Of a DNA stretch of 64,000 nucleotides, positions 44,489 to 52,755 are shown piece by piece. The position numbers and the translations under genes are program-made. The notes beneath the pieces are model-generated. The model was not told the origin of the DNA. It was given only the letters and a program-made list of their open reading frames with translations, and did not search any database. The stretch is from assembly GCF_029813775.1 (NCBI RefSeq), contig NZ_JARVKW010000015.1, positions 96,885 to 160,884 on the forward strand, in the 5' to 3' direction. Within the stretch, counting starts at the first letter, position 1; each line of letters opens with the position of its first letter. The DNA comes from Streptomyces sp. DH24. GTDB lineage: Bacteria > Actinomycetota > Actinomycetes > Streptomycetales > Streptomycetaceae.

Positions 44489-45556
44489 TCAGCGCTCGGT
44501 CCGGGTGTGGACGTAGTCCACGAGCCGGGTCAGCGCGTCCGGGTCGGTGGACGGCAGGACGCCGTGGCCGAGGTTGAAGACGTGGCCCTCCAGGCCCGCC
44601 GCCGCGTCCAGGATCTCGCGGGTCCTGGCCTGGACGGCCTCGGTGGTGGAGAACAGCAGCGTCGGGTCGAGGTTGCCCTGCAGCGCCTTGCCGGGGCCGA
44701 CGCGGCGGGCCGCCTCGTCCAGCGGGACGCGCCAGTCGACGCCGACGACGTCCGCGCCGGCCCCGCCCATGAGGTCGAGGAGCTCGCCGGTGCCGACGCC
44801 GAAGTGGATGCGCGGCACGCCGTAGCCCTCGACCGCGCGGAACACCTTCGCGGAGGCGGGCATGACCGAGCGGCGGTAGTCGGCGGGGGCGAGGGCACCG
44901 ACCCAGGAGTCGAACAGCTGGACCGCGCTCGCGCCGGCCTCGATCTGCACCTTCAGGAAGGCCGCCGTGATGTCGGCGAGGCGGTCGAGCAGGTCGGCCC
45001 ACAGCTCGGGGTCGCCGTACATCATGCCCTTGGCGTTCTCGTAGGTGCGGGACGGGCCGCCCTCCACGAGGTAGCTCGCGAGCGTGAACGGGGCGCCCGC
45101 GAAGCCGATGAGGGGCGTGCCCCCCAGCTCCCGGGTGAGCATGCCGATCGCCTCGGTGACGTAGGAGACGTCCTCCGGGGTGAGGTCGCGCAGCCGGTCG
45201 AGGTCGGCGCGGGTGCGGATCGGCCGCTCGACGACGGGGCCGACGCCGGGCTTGATGTCGAGGTCGATGCCGATCGCCTTGAGCGGGACGACGATGTCGC
45301 TGAAGAAGATCGCCGCGTCCACGTTGTGCCGGCGCACCGGCTGGAGGGTGATCTCGGTGACCAACTCGGGCCGCATGCAGGACTCGAGCATCGGAATGCC
45401 CTCGCGGACCTTGCGGTACTCGGGCAGCGAGCGCCCGGCCTGCCGCATGAACCAGACGGGAGTGTGCGGCACGGGCTCGCGCCTGCACGCCTTGAGGAAG
45501 GCTGACTCGTACGTCGCTGTCGGCTGCTTGCCCGTGGGGCTTCCGTTGGCACTCAC
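44489..45556 (-). CDS. hemE: Uroporphyrinogen decarboxylase HemE
   Basis: This 355-residue enzyme makes coproporphyrinogen III from uroporphyrinogen III, supplying CgoX and HemQ. The two conserved motifs are PVWFMRQAGRSLPEYR near residue 32 and a GFAGAPFTLASYLVEGG segment near 145; active-site Asp lies in DAAIFFSDIVVPL. The GTG at 45556 is chosen; the upstream open frame is unrelated. It is about 6 kb from cgoX-hemQ, separated by unrelated genes, and divergent from the DUF3000 gene. Confidence 0.95.
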   Translation of the reverse strand: MSANGSPTGKQPTATYESAFLKACRREPVPHTPVWFMRQAGRSLPEYRKVREGIPMLESCMRPELVTEITLQPVRRHNVDAAIFFSDIVVPLKAIGIDLDIKPGVGPVVERPIRTRADLDRLRDLTPEDVSYVTEAIGMLTRELGGTPLIGFAGAPFTLASYLVEGGPSRTYENAKGMMYGDPELWADLLDRLADITAAFLKVQIEAGASAVQLFDSWVGALAPADYRRSVMPASAKVFRAVEGYGVPRIHFGVGTGELLDLMGGAGADVVGVDWRVPLDEAARRVGPGKALQGNLDPTLLFSTTEAVQARTREILDAAAGLEGHVFNLGHGVLPSTDPDALTRLVDYVHTRTER

Positions 45557-45637
45557 GCGGAAAGTCTCGCACGCTCCCGGAACGGGTGCGGCCACGGGCG
45601 CCCGGGCGGCCGTCTCGCCCCGGGGTTCGGCCGCTCT

Positions 45638-45655
45638 GTACATCACGTACATCAC
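45638..45655. repeat. Two adjacent 9-bp direct repeats in the hemE/DUF3000 divergent promoter region
   Basis: GTACATCAC occurs twice in tandem (45638-45646 and 45647-45655), followed by GTCAC, in the 153-nt region between the divergent hemE and DUF3000 starts. It lies 83-100 nt upstream of hemE and could be a regulator site; nothing ties it to a known regulator. Confidence 0.4.
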
Positions 45656-45709
45656 GTCACCGGGTGTCTTGCCCTGCGCGAGGCCCCCGTTCCCCTTAAT
45701 CTTCCCCGC

Positions 45710-46420
45710 ATGGCTGCGGCTCAGGGACGACTGTCGGACGGCACTGGCGAAATGGACGAACCCAAGGACCCGAAGGACACCAAGGACTCGAAAGTCGCGG
45801 AGCAGGCCGGGGAGGGCGACCGGCAGGCGGACGCCGCCCCGCCGCCCTTCAGAGCGGCCGTGGAGGCGCTGCGGGCGGCGCGGCTGCGGCCGCAGGTGGA
45901 GGTGGAGCCGACGCGCCCGCCGCAGCGGCTGGCGCCGTACGCGTACGCGCTGGAGGCCGCGGTGGTCGACGGCGACCAGGACCTGGCGGACGGCCGTCTG
46001 GTGCTGCTGTACGACCCGGCCGGGCACGACGCCTGGCGGGGCACGTTCCGGCTGGTGACGCTGGTGCGCGCGGAGCTGGAGCCGGAGATGGCGGCGGATC
46101 CGCTGCTGCCGGAGGTGTGCTGGTCGGGGCTGACCGGGGCGCTGCAGGCGCGCGGGCTGACGTACGGCGAGCCGAGCGGCACGGTGACGCGGGCGAGTTC
46201 GCACTACTTCGGCGGGCTGTCGGCGCGGCCGTCCGCCTCGCAGATCGAGATCCGGGCGTCCTGGACGCCCCGCGAGGGGCTGGGCGGGGTGCCGGACACC
46301 GGTGCGCACCTGGCGTCCTGGTGCGATCTGCTGGCCCAGGTCGCGGGGCTGCCGCCGGCCGGTCCGGGCGACGCGTCGGTGGTGACGCTGCCGCAGCGGA
46401 GAGGTCCGCAGTCGCTCTGA
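45710..46420 (+). CDS. DUF3000 family protein
   Basis: This 236-residue protein matches DUF3000, an actinobacterial cytosolic family, from about residue 45 onward: FRAAVEALRAARLRPQVEVE, RLAPYAYALEAAVVD, GRLVLLYDPAGHDAWRG, SGTVTRASSHYFGG and IEIRASWTP. The N-terminal 45 residues are acidic, Lys/Asp-rich and probably disordered; internal starts are possible. The function is unknown. In Streptomyces it lies conservatively between hemE and the LuxR regulator/RNase D pair, as here. Confidence 0.88.
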   Translation: MAAAQGRLSDGTGEMDEPKDPKDTKDSKVAEQAGEGDRQADAAPPPFRAAVEALRAARLRPQVEVEPTRPPQRLAPYAYALEAAVVDGDQDLADGRLVLLYDPAGHDAWRGTFRLVTLVRAELEPEMAADPLLPEVCWSGLTGALQARGLTYGEPSGTVTRASSHYFGGLSARPSASQIEIRASWTPREGLGGVPDTGAHLASWCDLLAQVAGLPPAGPGDASVVTLPQRRGPQSL

Positions 46421-46756
46421 GGTTCCCCGGGTGCGCCACGGGCGTACGGGGCGGTCCGGTACCGCCTCGTACGCCCTTTCGTTTTCGGTCGCCGCCGCTC
46501 CCCTCCGGACCCGGCACACGACCCATCACTTTGTCGATACGGCCACTTTCGGGCGCGTTGCGACGCGTACCGAAACCGTTCGGTCTTCGAATGATCGATC
46601 AAGCGTCCGAATTGCACGGATTGTTACTCACCAGATCGTGATCATTCTCTAAAGGCCCAGAGGTTTGGTGCCGAAGACGACTGTGACCTTGAAAGCACGG
46701 TTCGTCCCGGCTTCACCCCCCACGAGCCGGCCCCGTCCCGCACCCCAGGAGGCCTG
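46421..46756 (+). promoter_or_regulatory. AT-richer region upstream of the LuxR-type regulator
   Basis: These 336 nt contain no gene. From about 46530 to 46700 the sequence is much poorer in GC than its surroundings, as expected for a promoter region. TTGTTA at 46621-46626 followed by ATTCTC near 46644-46649 is a weak promoter candidate. The ribosome site CAGGAGG precedes the GTG start. No inverted repeat stands out. Confidence 0.35.
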
Positions 46757-47419
46757 GTGTCCGTTCTCCTCGAGCAGCCCGCAAGCCTGGTCGCCTACCG
46801 CCCGAACAAGCCGACCGCCATGGTGGTCGTGGCCGACCCCCGCGTCCGATCCACCGTCACCCGCCACCTCTGGGCGCTCGGTGTCCGCGACGTCATCGAG
46901 GCCTCGTCCATCGCGGAGGCTCGTCCCCGCATCGGCAACCCCCGCGACATCTGCGTCGCCGACGTCCACCTGCCGGACGGTTCCGGCCTCACCCTGCTGT
47001 CCGAGACCCGTGCCGCGGGCTGGCCCAACGGCCTCGCCCTCTCCGCGGCCGACGACATCGGCGCCGTGCGCAACGCCCTCGCGGGCGGCGTGAAGGGCTA
47101 CGTCGTCACCGGCACCCGCACCAACATCGGGCTCCCCACCCGACCCGGCGCCGCTCCCATCGGCGCCGCCGCCGCACGCCTGCAGCGCCGCCCCCCGGGT
47201 GCCCCGAGCCACCCGGGCGGCTACCGCGAACTGTCCGGCCGCGAGGTCGAGGTGCTGCGACTGGTCGCGGAGGGCCAGTCGAACAAGGCGATCGGCGTCT
47301 CCATGGGCCTGTCCGCCCTGACCGTCAAGAGCCACCTGGCCCGCATCGCCCGCAAGCTCGGCACGGGCGACCGCGCCGGCATGGTCGCCGTGGCCCTGCG
47401 CACCGGCATCATCCACTGA
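46757..47419 (+). CDS. LuxR-family response regulator with atypical receiver
   Basis: This 220-residue protein has an N-terminal receiver-like domain (AMVVVADPRVRSTVTRHL, phospho-acceptor position in CVADVHLPDGSG, later LAGGVKGYVV). A flexible Pro/Arg/Ala-rich linker (residues about 120-155) and a C-terminal LuxR helix-turn-helix follow (LSGREVEVLRLVAEGQSNKA, LTVKSHLARIARKLGTGDRA). The usual acidic pair after the first strand is reduced to one Asp, suggesting altered or absent phosphorylation. No kinase is adjacent. It is conserved next to an RNase D gene in Streptomyces. GTG 46757 follows GGAGG. Confidence 0.88.
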   Translation: MSVLLEQPASLVAYRPNKPTAMVVVADPRVRSTVTRHLWALGVRDVIEASSIAEARPRIGNPRDICVADVHLPDGSGLTLLSETRAAGWPNGLALSAADDIGAVRNALAGGVKGYVVTGTRTNIGLPTRPGAAPIGAAAARLQRRPPGAPSHPGGYRELSGREVEVLRLVAEGQSNKAIGVSMGLSALTVKSHLARIARKLGTGDRAGMVAVALRTGIIH

Positions 47420-47502
47420 CCGCCCGCCGCCTCCCCTACCGCACAGAACCTGCGCGACCGTGAACCCGACCCGTCCCTGAGCTGTCCTGTTTACGACCCC
47501 GT

Positions 47503-47538
47503 GGCGCCCGCAGAGGGAACGTTCCCCCGGCGGGCGCC
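47503..47538. terminator. Nested GC hairpin between the regulator and rnd genes
   Basis: A 9-bp stem (47503-47511 with 47530-47538) encloses a perfect 12-bp palindrome GGGAACGTTCCC (47515-47526). It lies 83 nt after the regulator stop and 25 nt before the rnd start. It may be a terminator lacking a T run or an operator overlapping the rnd promoter. Confidence 0.45.
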
Positions 47539-47563
47539 TTCCGCGCACGGATACTCTTGACAG

Positions 47564-48850
47564 GTGACCGACGCCCACGAAACCGCAGCAGACAGTTCAC
47601 TGCGAACCACCGGAGGCGCTCCTCCGGACGACGACGGATCTTCTGCTACGGAGGCGCCGATCCCCTTGCTCGAACCCCGCGAGGGCATTCCGCCCGTGAT
47701 CGCCGACGACGCCGCCCTCGCCGAGGCGGTCGCCGCCTTCGCCGCCGGGTCCGGCCCCGTCGCCGTCGACGCCGAGCGCGCCTCCGGCTACCGCTACGGC
47801 CAGCGCGCCTACCTCGTGCAGCTGCGCCGCGAAGGCGCCGGCACCGCGCTGATCGACCCCGTCGCCTGCCCCGACCTGTCCGGCCTCGGCGAGGCCCTGT
47901 CCGGCGTGGAGTGGGTGCTGCACGCCGCCACGCAGGACCTGCCGTGCCTGCGCGAAATAGGGATGGTGCCCACCCGGCTGTTCGACACCGAGCTCGCCGG
48001 CCGGCTCGCCGGGTTCCCCCGCGTCGGCCTCGGCGCCATGGTGGAGAACGTCCTCGGGTACGTCCTGGAGAAGGGCCACTCCGCCGTCGACTGGTCGACC
48101 CGGCCGCTGCCCGAGCCCTGGCTGCGGTACGCCGCGCTCGACGTCGAGCTGCTGGTCGACCTGCGCGACGCGCTGGAGAAGGAGCTGGACCGGCAGGGCA
48201 AGCTGGACTGGGCCCGGCAGGAGTTCCACGCGATCGCCTCGGCGCCGCCGCCCGAGCCGCGCAAGGACCCCTGGCGGCGCACCTCCGGCATGCACAAGGT
48301 GCGGCGCCGGCGGCAGCTCGCCGTGGTGCGGGAGCTGTGGCAGACCCGGGACCGCATCGCGCAGCGCCGGGACGTGTCGCCGGGCATGGTGCTCGGCGAC
48401 ACGGCGATCGTGGAGGCCGCGCTGTCCCTGCCGGCGAACGTGCAGGCGCTCGCGGCGCTGAACGGCTTCGGCAACCGCATGGGGCGGCGCCAGCTGGAGC
48501 AGTGGCAGGCCGCGGTGGACCGCGCCAGGGCGCTGCCCGACGCACAGTTGCCGCAGCCGGGGCAGCCGGTGACCGGCCCTCCGCCGCCGCGGGCGTGGGC
48601 CGACAAGGACCCGCAGGCCGCAGCGCGGCTGTCGGCGGCGCGGGCGGCCGTGTCGGAGCTGGCCGAGCGGTTGAACATGCCGCAGGAGAACCTGATCACG
48701 CCGGACACGGTGCGGCGGGTCTGCTGGGAGCCGCCGCAGGTCCTCGACGCGGAGTCGGTCGCGGCGGCGCTCGCCGGGTACGGGGCGCGGGCCTGGCAGG
48801 TGGAGCAGGTGACGCCGGCGCTGGTGGTGGCGCTGGCCCAGTCGGCGTAG
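47564..48850 (+). CDS. rnd: Ribonuclease D-like 3'-5' exonuclease with HRDC domain
   Basis: This 428-residue nuclease has the DEDDy exonuclease domain: motif I PVAVDAERASGYRYG (Asp and Glu), motif II VLHAATQDLPCL, and motif III WLRYAALDVELLVDL with Tyr and Asp. An HRDC domain follows (KVRRRRQLAVVRELWQTRD), then an actinobacteria-specific C-terminal region of about 120 residues. It trims tRNA and other stable RNA 3' ends. The start is GTG 47564. Confidence 0.92.
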   Translation: MTDAHETAADSSLRTTGGAPPDDDGSSATEAPIPLLEPREGIPPVIADDAALAEAVAAFAAGSGPVAVDAERASGYRYGQRAYLVQLRREGAGTALIDPVACPDLSGLGEALSGVEWVLHAATQDLPCLREIGMVPTRLFDTELAGRLAGFPRVGLGAMVENVLGYVLEKGHSAVDWSTRPLPEPWLRYAALDVELLVDLRDALEKELDRQGKLDWARQEFHAIASAPPPEPRKDPWRRTSGMHKVRRRRQLAVVRELWQTRDRIAQRRDVSPGMVLGDTAIVEAALSLPANVQALAALNGFGNRMGRRQLEQWQAAVDRARALPDAQLPQPGQPVTGPPPPRAWADKDPQAAARLSAARAAVSELAERLNMPQENLITPDTVRRVCWEPPQVLDAESVAAALAGYGARAWQVEQVTPALVVALAQSA

Positions 48851-49230
48851 GCGCGGGGCTCGCCGACCGCGGGCACCGTCGGCCTTGTCGTCGCGCTCCG
48901 CGGGAAGCCGTCGCGGAACAGGTGGTGCAGGAACAGGCAGGCCGGCGGCGCCGACGGCGCGACCGGCACCGCACCTGCCGGGATCGCGTCCCGATGGGCT
49001 CCACGGGTGACGCGGAAGCGGAACGGCGACGTCGAGATCACGCCAAGATCCGCGAAGGGCACGCGGAGCACGGAATCGGTCCGCGTGCCCCCACGGCTCC
49101 GTCGGCGGTGTGACCTTCGCCGCTCCCGGCGGGGGGACTGGGCAGCCACGTTACCCACAAGTAGCATGTGCCTGAGCGCGCGCTCAGCGCATCGCAGCAG
49201 TGCCACCCCGCACCCTGGAGGAGAGCCATC
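48851..49230 (+). promoter_or_regulatory. fadAB promoter region with a 16-bp perfect palindrome
   Basis: This 380-nt gap has no gene. Near its end a TAGCAT -10-like box (49162-49167) is followed at once by CTGAGCGCGCGCTCAG (49172-49187), a perfect 16-bp palindrome that would cover the predicted transcription start. This is the expected position and form of a repressor operator, for example for a TetR-type fatty-acid regulator. The -35 region is poor. The ribosome site GGAGGAGAG precedes the fadA start. Confidence 0.6.
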
Positions 49231-50451
49231 GTGCCTCGTACCGTCAGGGACGTCGTCTTCGTCGACGGCGTCCGCACCCCGTTCGGCAAGGCGGGCCCGA
49301 AGGGCATCTACCACGAGACCCGTGCCGACGACCTCGTCGTGAAGGCGATCCGGGAGCTGCTGCGCCGCAACCCCGGCCTGGACCCGAAGAAGGTCGACGA
49401 GGTCGCCATCGCCGCGACCACCCAGATCGGTGACCAGGGCCTGACCATCGGCCGCACCGCCGGCATCCTCGCGGGCCTGCCCACCTCGGTCCCCGGCTAC
49501 TCCATCGACCGCATGTGCGCGGGCGCGCTGACCGCCGTCACCACGGTGGCCGGCTCCGTCGCGTTCGGCGCGTACGACGTCGCCATCGCGGGCGGCGTCG
49601 AGCACATGGGCCGCCACCCGATGGGCGAGGGCGTCGACCCGAACCCGCGGTTCGTCTCCGAGAAGCTGGTCGACGAGTCGGCCCTGTTCATGGGCATGAC
49701 CGCGGAGAACCTGCACGACCGGTACCCGCAGATCACCAAGCTGCGCGCCGACGAGTACGCGGTGCGCTCCCAGGAGAAGGCCGCCAAGGCCTACGCCAAC
49801 GGCAAGATCCAGGCCGACCTGGTGCCGGTCTCCGTGCGCCGCACCAACGCCGAGGCCGGTGAGACGGGCTGGGGCCTGGTCACCGCCGACGAGCCGATGC
49901 GCCCGGGCACCACCCTGGAGAACCTCCAGGGCCTGAAGACGCCGTTCCGTGTGCACGGCCGGGTCACCGCGGGCAACGCGGCCGGTCTGAACGACGGCGC
50001 CACCGCCTCGCTCATCGCGTCCGAGGACTTCGCGCGCGAGAACGACCTGCCGGTCAAGATGCGCCTGGTGTCCTACTCCTTCGCGGGCGTCGAGCCGGAG
50101 GTCATGGGCTACGGCCCGATCCCGGCCACCGAGAAGGCCCTCGCGCAGGCGGGCCTGTCGATCTCCGACATCGGCCTGTTCGAGATCAACGAGGCCTTCG
50201 CCGTCCAGGTGCTGGCCTTCCTGGACCACTACGGCATCGCCGACGACGACGAGCGCGTCAACCAGTACGGCGGCGCCATCGCCTTCGGCCACCCGCTGGC
50301 CTCCTCCGGCGTCCGCCTGATGACGCAGCTGGCCCGCCAGTTCGAGGAGCAGCCGCACGTCCGCTACGGCCTGACCACCATGTGCGTCGGCTTCGGCATG
50401 GGCGCGACGGTCATCTGGGAGAACCCGCACTTCGACGGAGGCAACAAGTGA
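49231..50451 (+). CDS. fadA: Acetyl-CoA C-acyltransferase (thiolase), FadA type
   Basis: This 406-residue thiolase cleaves 3-ketoacyl-CoA in fatty-acid beta-oxidation. The acylated Cys is in SIDRMCAGALTAVTTVAG, the catalytic His in GGAIAFGHPLASSGVRL, and the general-base Cys near the C terminus in TTMCVGFGMGATVIW. It begins at GTG 49231 after GGAGGAG. The fadB start overlaps its stop by 4 nt (GTGA), so the two subunits of the oxidation complex are translationally coupled. Confidence 0.95.
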   Translation: MPRTVRDVVFVDGVRTPFGKAGPKGIYHETRADDLVVKAIRELLRRNPGLDPKKVDEVAIAATTQIGDQGLTIGRTAGILAGLPTSVPGYSIDRMCAGALTAVTTVAGSVAFGAYDVAIAGGVEHMGRHPMGEGVDPNPRFVSEKLVDESALFMGMTAENLHDRYPQITKLRADEYAVRSQEKAAKAYANGKIQADLVPVSVRRTNAEAGETGWGLVTADEPMRPGTTLENLQGLKTPFRVHGRVTAGNAAGLNDGATASLIASEDFARENDLPVKMRLVSYSFAGVEPEVMGYGPIPATEKALAQAGLSISDIGLFEINEAFAVQVLAFLDHYGIADDDERVNQYGGAIAFGHPLASSGVRLMTQLARQFEEQPHVRYGLTTMCVGFGMGATVIWENPHFDGGNK

Positions 50452-52577
50452 GCACCACCGCTGAACTCCTGAAGGGCGCGGCCGAGCTGTTCCCCGACGA
50501 GGTCGTCACCACGGCGCACGTGCGCCACTTCGACCTCCCCCTGGGTGCGGGCCGCTTCGCCCTGATCACCCTGGACAACGGCCACGACCACACCAAGCCG
50601 ACCACCTTCGGCCCGCAGTCGCTGGCGAACCTGAACACGGCGATCGACCAGGTCGAGAAGGAGGCCGCGGCCGGCGAGATCGTCGGCGTCGGCATCACCG
50701 GCAAGCCGTTCATCTTCGCGGTCGGCGCCGACCTCAAGGGCGTCGAGCTGCTGAAGGAGCACAAGGACGCGCTCGCCATCGGCAAGGGCGGCCACGACGT
50801 CTTCAAGCGCCTCGCGGGCCTCGCGGTGCCGACGTTCGCGTACTACAACGGCGCGGCCATGGGCGGCGGTGTCGAGGTCGGTCTGCACTGCACCTACCGC
50901 ACGGTGTCCACGGCCATCGCGGCGTTCTCCCTGCCCGAGGTGTTCCTCGGCCTGGTCCCCGGCTGGGGCGGCTGCACGCTGCTGCCGAACCTGATCGGCG
51001 CCGACAAGGCCGTGCAGGTGATCATCGAGAACAGCCTCAACCAGAACAAGCAGCTCAAGGGCAGGCAGGTCCACGAGCTCGGGATCGCCGACGCGATCTT
51101 CGAGGGCGCCGACTTCCTGGAGCAGTCGCTGATCTGGACGGCGTCCGTCCTCAAGGGCGAGATCGTGGTCGAGCGCCCGGTGATCGACCGCGGCGAGGCC
51201 TGGGACCAGGCCGTCGCCAAGGGCCGCTTCGTCGCCGACTCCAAGGTGCACGGCGCCGCCCCGGCCGCCTACCGCGCCCTGGACATCATCGCCGCCGCCA
51301 AGAACGGCGACCTCCAGCAGGGCTACGACGCCGAGGACCAGGCCCTCGCCGACCTCATCATGGGCGGTGAACTGCGCGCCGGCATCTACGCCTTCAACCT
51401 GGTGCAGAAGCGCGGCAAGCGCCCGGCCGGCGCCCCGGACAAGAGCCTGGCCCGCCCGGTCACCAAGGTCGGCGTGGTCGGCGCCGGTCTGATGGCCTCG
51501 CAGCTGGCACTGCTGTTCCTGCGCCGCCTGGAGGTCCCGGTCGTCCTGACCGACATCGACCAGGAGCGCATCGACAAGGGTGTGGGCTACGTCCACGCCG
51601 AGATCGACAAGCTGCTCGGCAAGGGCCGCGTCAACCAGGACAAGGCCAACCGCCTCAAGGCGCTGGTGACGGGCGTGCTGGACAAGGCCGAGGGCTTCGC
51701 GGACGCGGACTTCGTCATCGAGGCCGTGTTCGAGGAGATGGGCGTCAAGCAGCAGGTGTTCGCGGAGGTCGAGGCGGTCGCCCCGGCGTACGCGATCCTC
51801 GCCACGAACACCTCGTCGCTGTCGGTGTCGGAGATGGCGTCGAAGCTGAAGAACCCCGAGCGGGTCGTCGGCTTCCACTTCTTCAACCCGGTCGCGGTGC
51901 TGCCGCTGCTGGAGATCGTCCGCGGTGAGCAGACCGACGACGCGTCCCTGGCCACGGCCTTCGCCGTCGCCAAGAAGCTGAAGAAGACGGCGGTCCTGAC
52001 GAAGGACGCCCCGGCGTTCGTCGTCAACCGCATCCTCACCCGCTTCATGGGCGAGATCCAGAACGTGATCGACGAGGGCACCCCGGTCGAGACCGCGGAG
52101 AAGGCCATCGAGCCGCTCGGTCTGCCGATGTCCCCGCTGGTGCTGCTGGAGCTCGTCGGCCCGGCGATCGGCCTGCACGTCTCGGAGACGCTCAACAAGG
52201 CGTTCCCGGACCGCTTCAAGGTCTCCCCGAACCTCAAGGCGGTCGTCGAGGCGGGCAAGCGCGGCTTCTACGTCTACGACAGCGGCCGTCCCGAGCTGGA
52301 CCCGGAGGTCGCCGCGCTGCTGAAGCAGGGCGACACCGTCCTGACCGAGGAGCAGGTCCGCGCCCGCGTCCTGGACGCGGTGGCGCAGGAGATCGGCCTC
52401 ATGCTGGAGGAGGGCGTCGTCGCCGAGGCGCAGGACATCGACCTGTGCCTGATCACGGGCGCCGGCTGGCCCTTCCACCTGGGCGGCATCACGCCGTACC
52501 TGGACCGTGAGGGCGTGTCGGAGCGCGTGAACGGCAAGCGGTTCCTGGAACAGGGCGTGGCGTCGGTCCCGGCGTGA
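50448..52577 (+). CDS. fadB: Fatty-acid oxidation complex alpha subunit (enoyl-CoA hydratase/3-hydroxyacyl-CoA dehydrogenase), FadB type
   Basis: This 709-residue bifunctional protein has an N-terminal crotonase domain (ITGKPFIFAVGADLKGVEL, NGAAMGGGVEVGLHC, PEVFLGLVPGWGG with catalytic Glu). An NAD-binding 3-hydroxyacyl-CoA dehydrogenase follows (KVGVVGAGLMASQLALLFLR, FVIEAVFEEMGVKQQVFAEV, RVVGFHFFNPVAVLPLLEIV), then two C-terminal helical dehydrogenase domains. Together with FadA it carries out three of the four beta-oxidation steps. The GTG start is coupled to the fadA stop. A strong intrinsic terminator follows 18 nt after the stop. Confidence 0.95.
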   Translation: MSTTAELLKGAAELFPDEVVTTAHVRHFDLPLGAGRFALITLDNGHDHTKPTTFGPQSLANLNTAIDQVEKEAAAGEIVGVGITGKPFIFAVGADLKGVELLKEHKDALAIGKGGHDVFKRLAGLAVPTFAYYNGAAMGGGVEVGLHCTYRTVSTAIAAFSLPEVFLGLVPGWGGCTLLPNLIGADKAVQVIIENSLNQNKQLKGRQVHELGIADAIFEGADFLEQSLIWTASVLKGEIVVERPVIDRGEAWDQAVAKGRFVADSKVHGAAPAAYRALDIIAAAKNGDLQQGYDAEDQALADLIMGGELRAGIYAFNLVQKRGKRPAGAPDKSLARPVTKVGVVGAGLMASQLALLFLRRLEVPVVLTDIDQERIDKGVGYVHAEIDKLLGKGRVNQDKANRLKALVTGVLDKAEGFADADFVIEAVFEEMGVKQQVFAEVEAVAPAYAILATNTSSLSVSEMASKLKNPERVVGFHFFNPVAVLPLLEIVRGEQTDDASLATAFAVAKKLKKTAVLTKDAPAFVVNRILTRFMGEIQNVIDEGTPVETAEKAIEPLGLPMSPLVLLELVGPAIGLHVSETLNKAFPDRFKVSPNLKAVVEAGKRGFYVYDSGRPELDPEVAALLKQGDTVLTEEQVRARVLDAVAQEIGLMLEEGVVAEAQDIDLCLITGAGWPFHLGGITPYLDREGVSERVNGKRFLEQGVASVPA

Positions 52578-52595
52578 CGTCCCGGCGCGTGTGAG

Positions 52596-52632
52596 GAGGG
52601 GCCCCCGCTGCGGCGGGGGCCCTTCGTTTTTC
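52596..52632 (+). terminator. Strong Rho-independent terminator of fadAB
   Basis: A GC stem of about 13 bp (52596-52608 with 52613-52625, one G-U pair) with a TGCG loop is followed by GTTTTT. It is the only textbook terminator with a T run noticed in the window. Confidence 0.9.
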
Positions 52633-52755
52633 CTCACGCGGCTTCTTGATGTCGGTCACACCTGAGAGGCCGGGTGAAGAAGGGAGACAGGTTTAGCCAT
52701 ACAATGTGTCAATCCTGGTCGCCTTAGGGGGAGGCCGTTCCGGGAAGACGGAAGG

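Noticed and set aside
48851..49160. A small gene between rnd and fadA
   Set aside because: The open frames here lack plausible starts, ribosome sites and normal third-position GC pattern; the region is better read as untranslated and promoter sequence.
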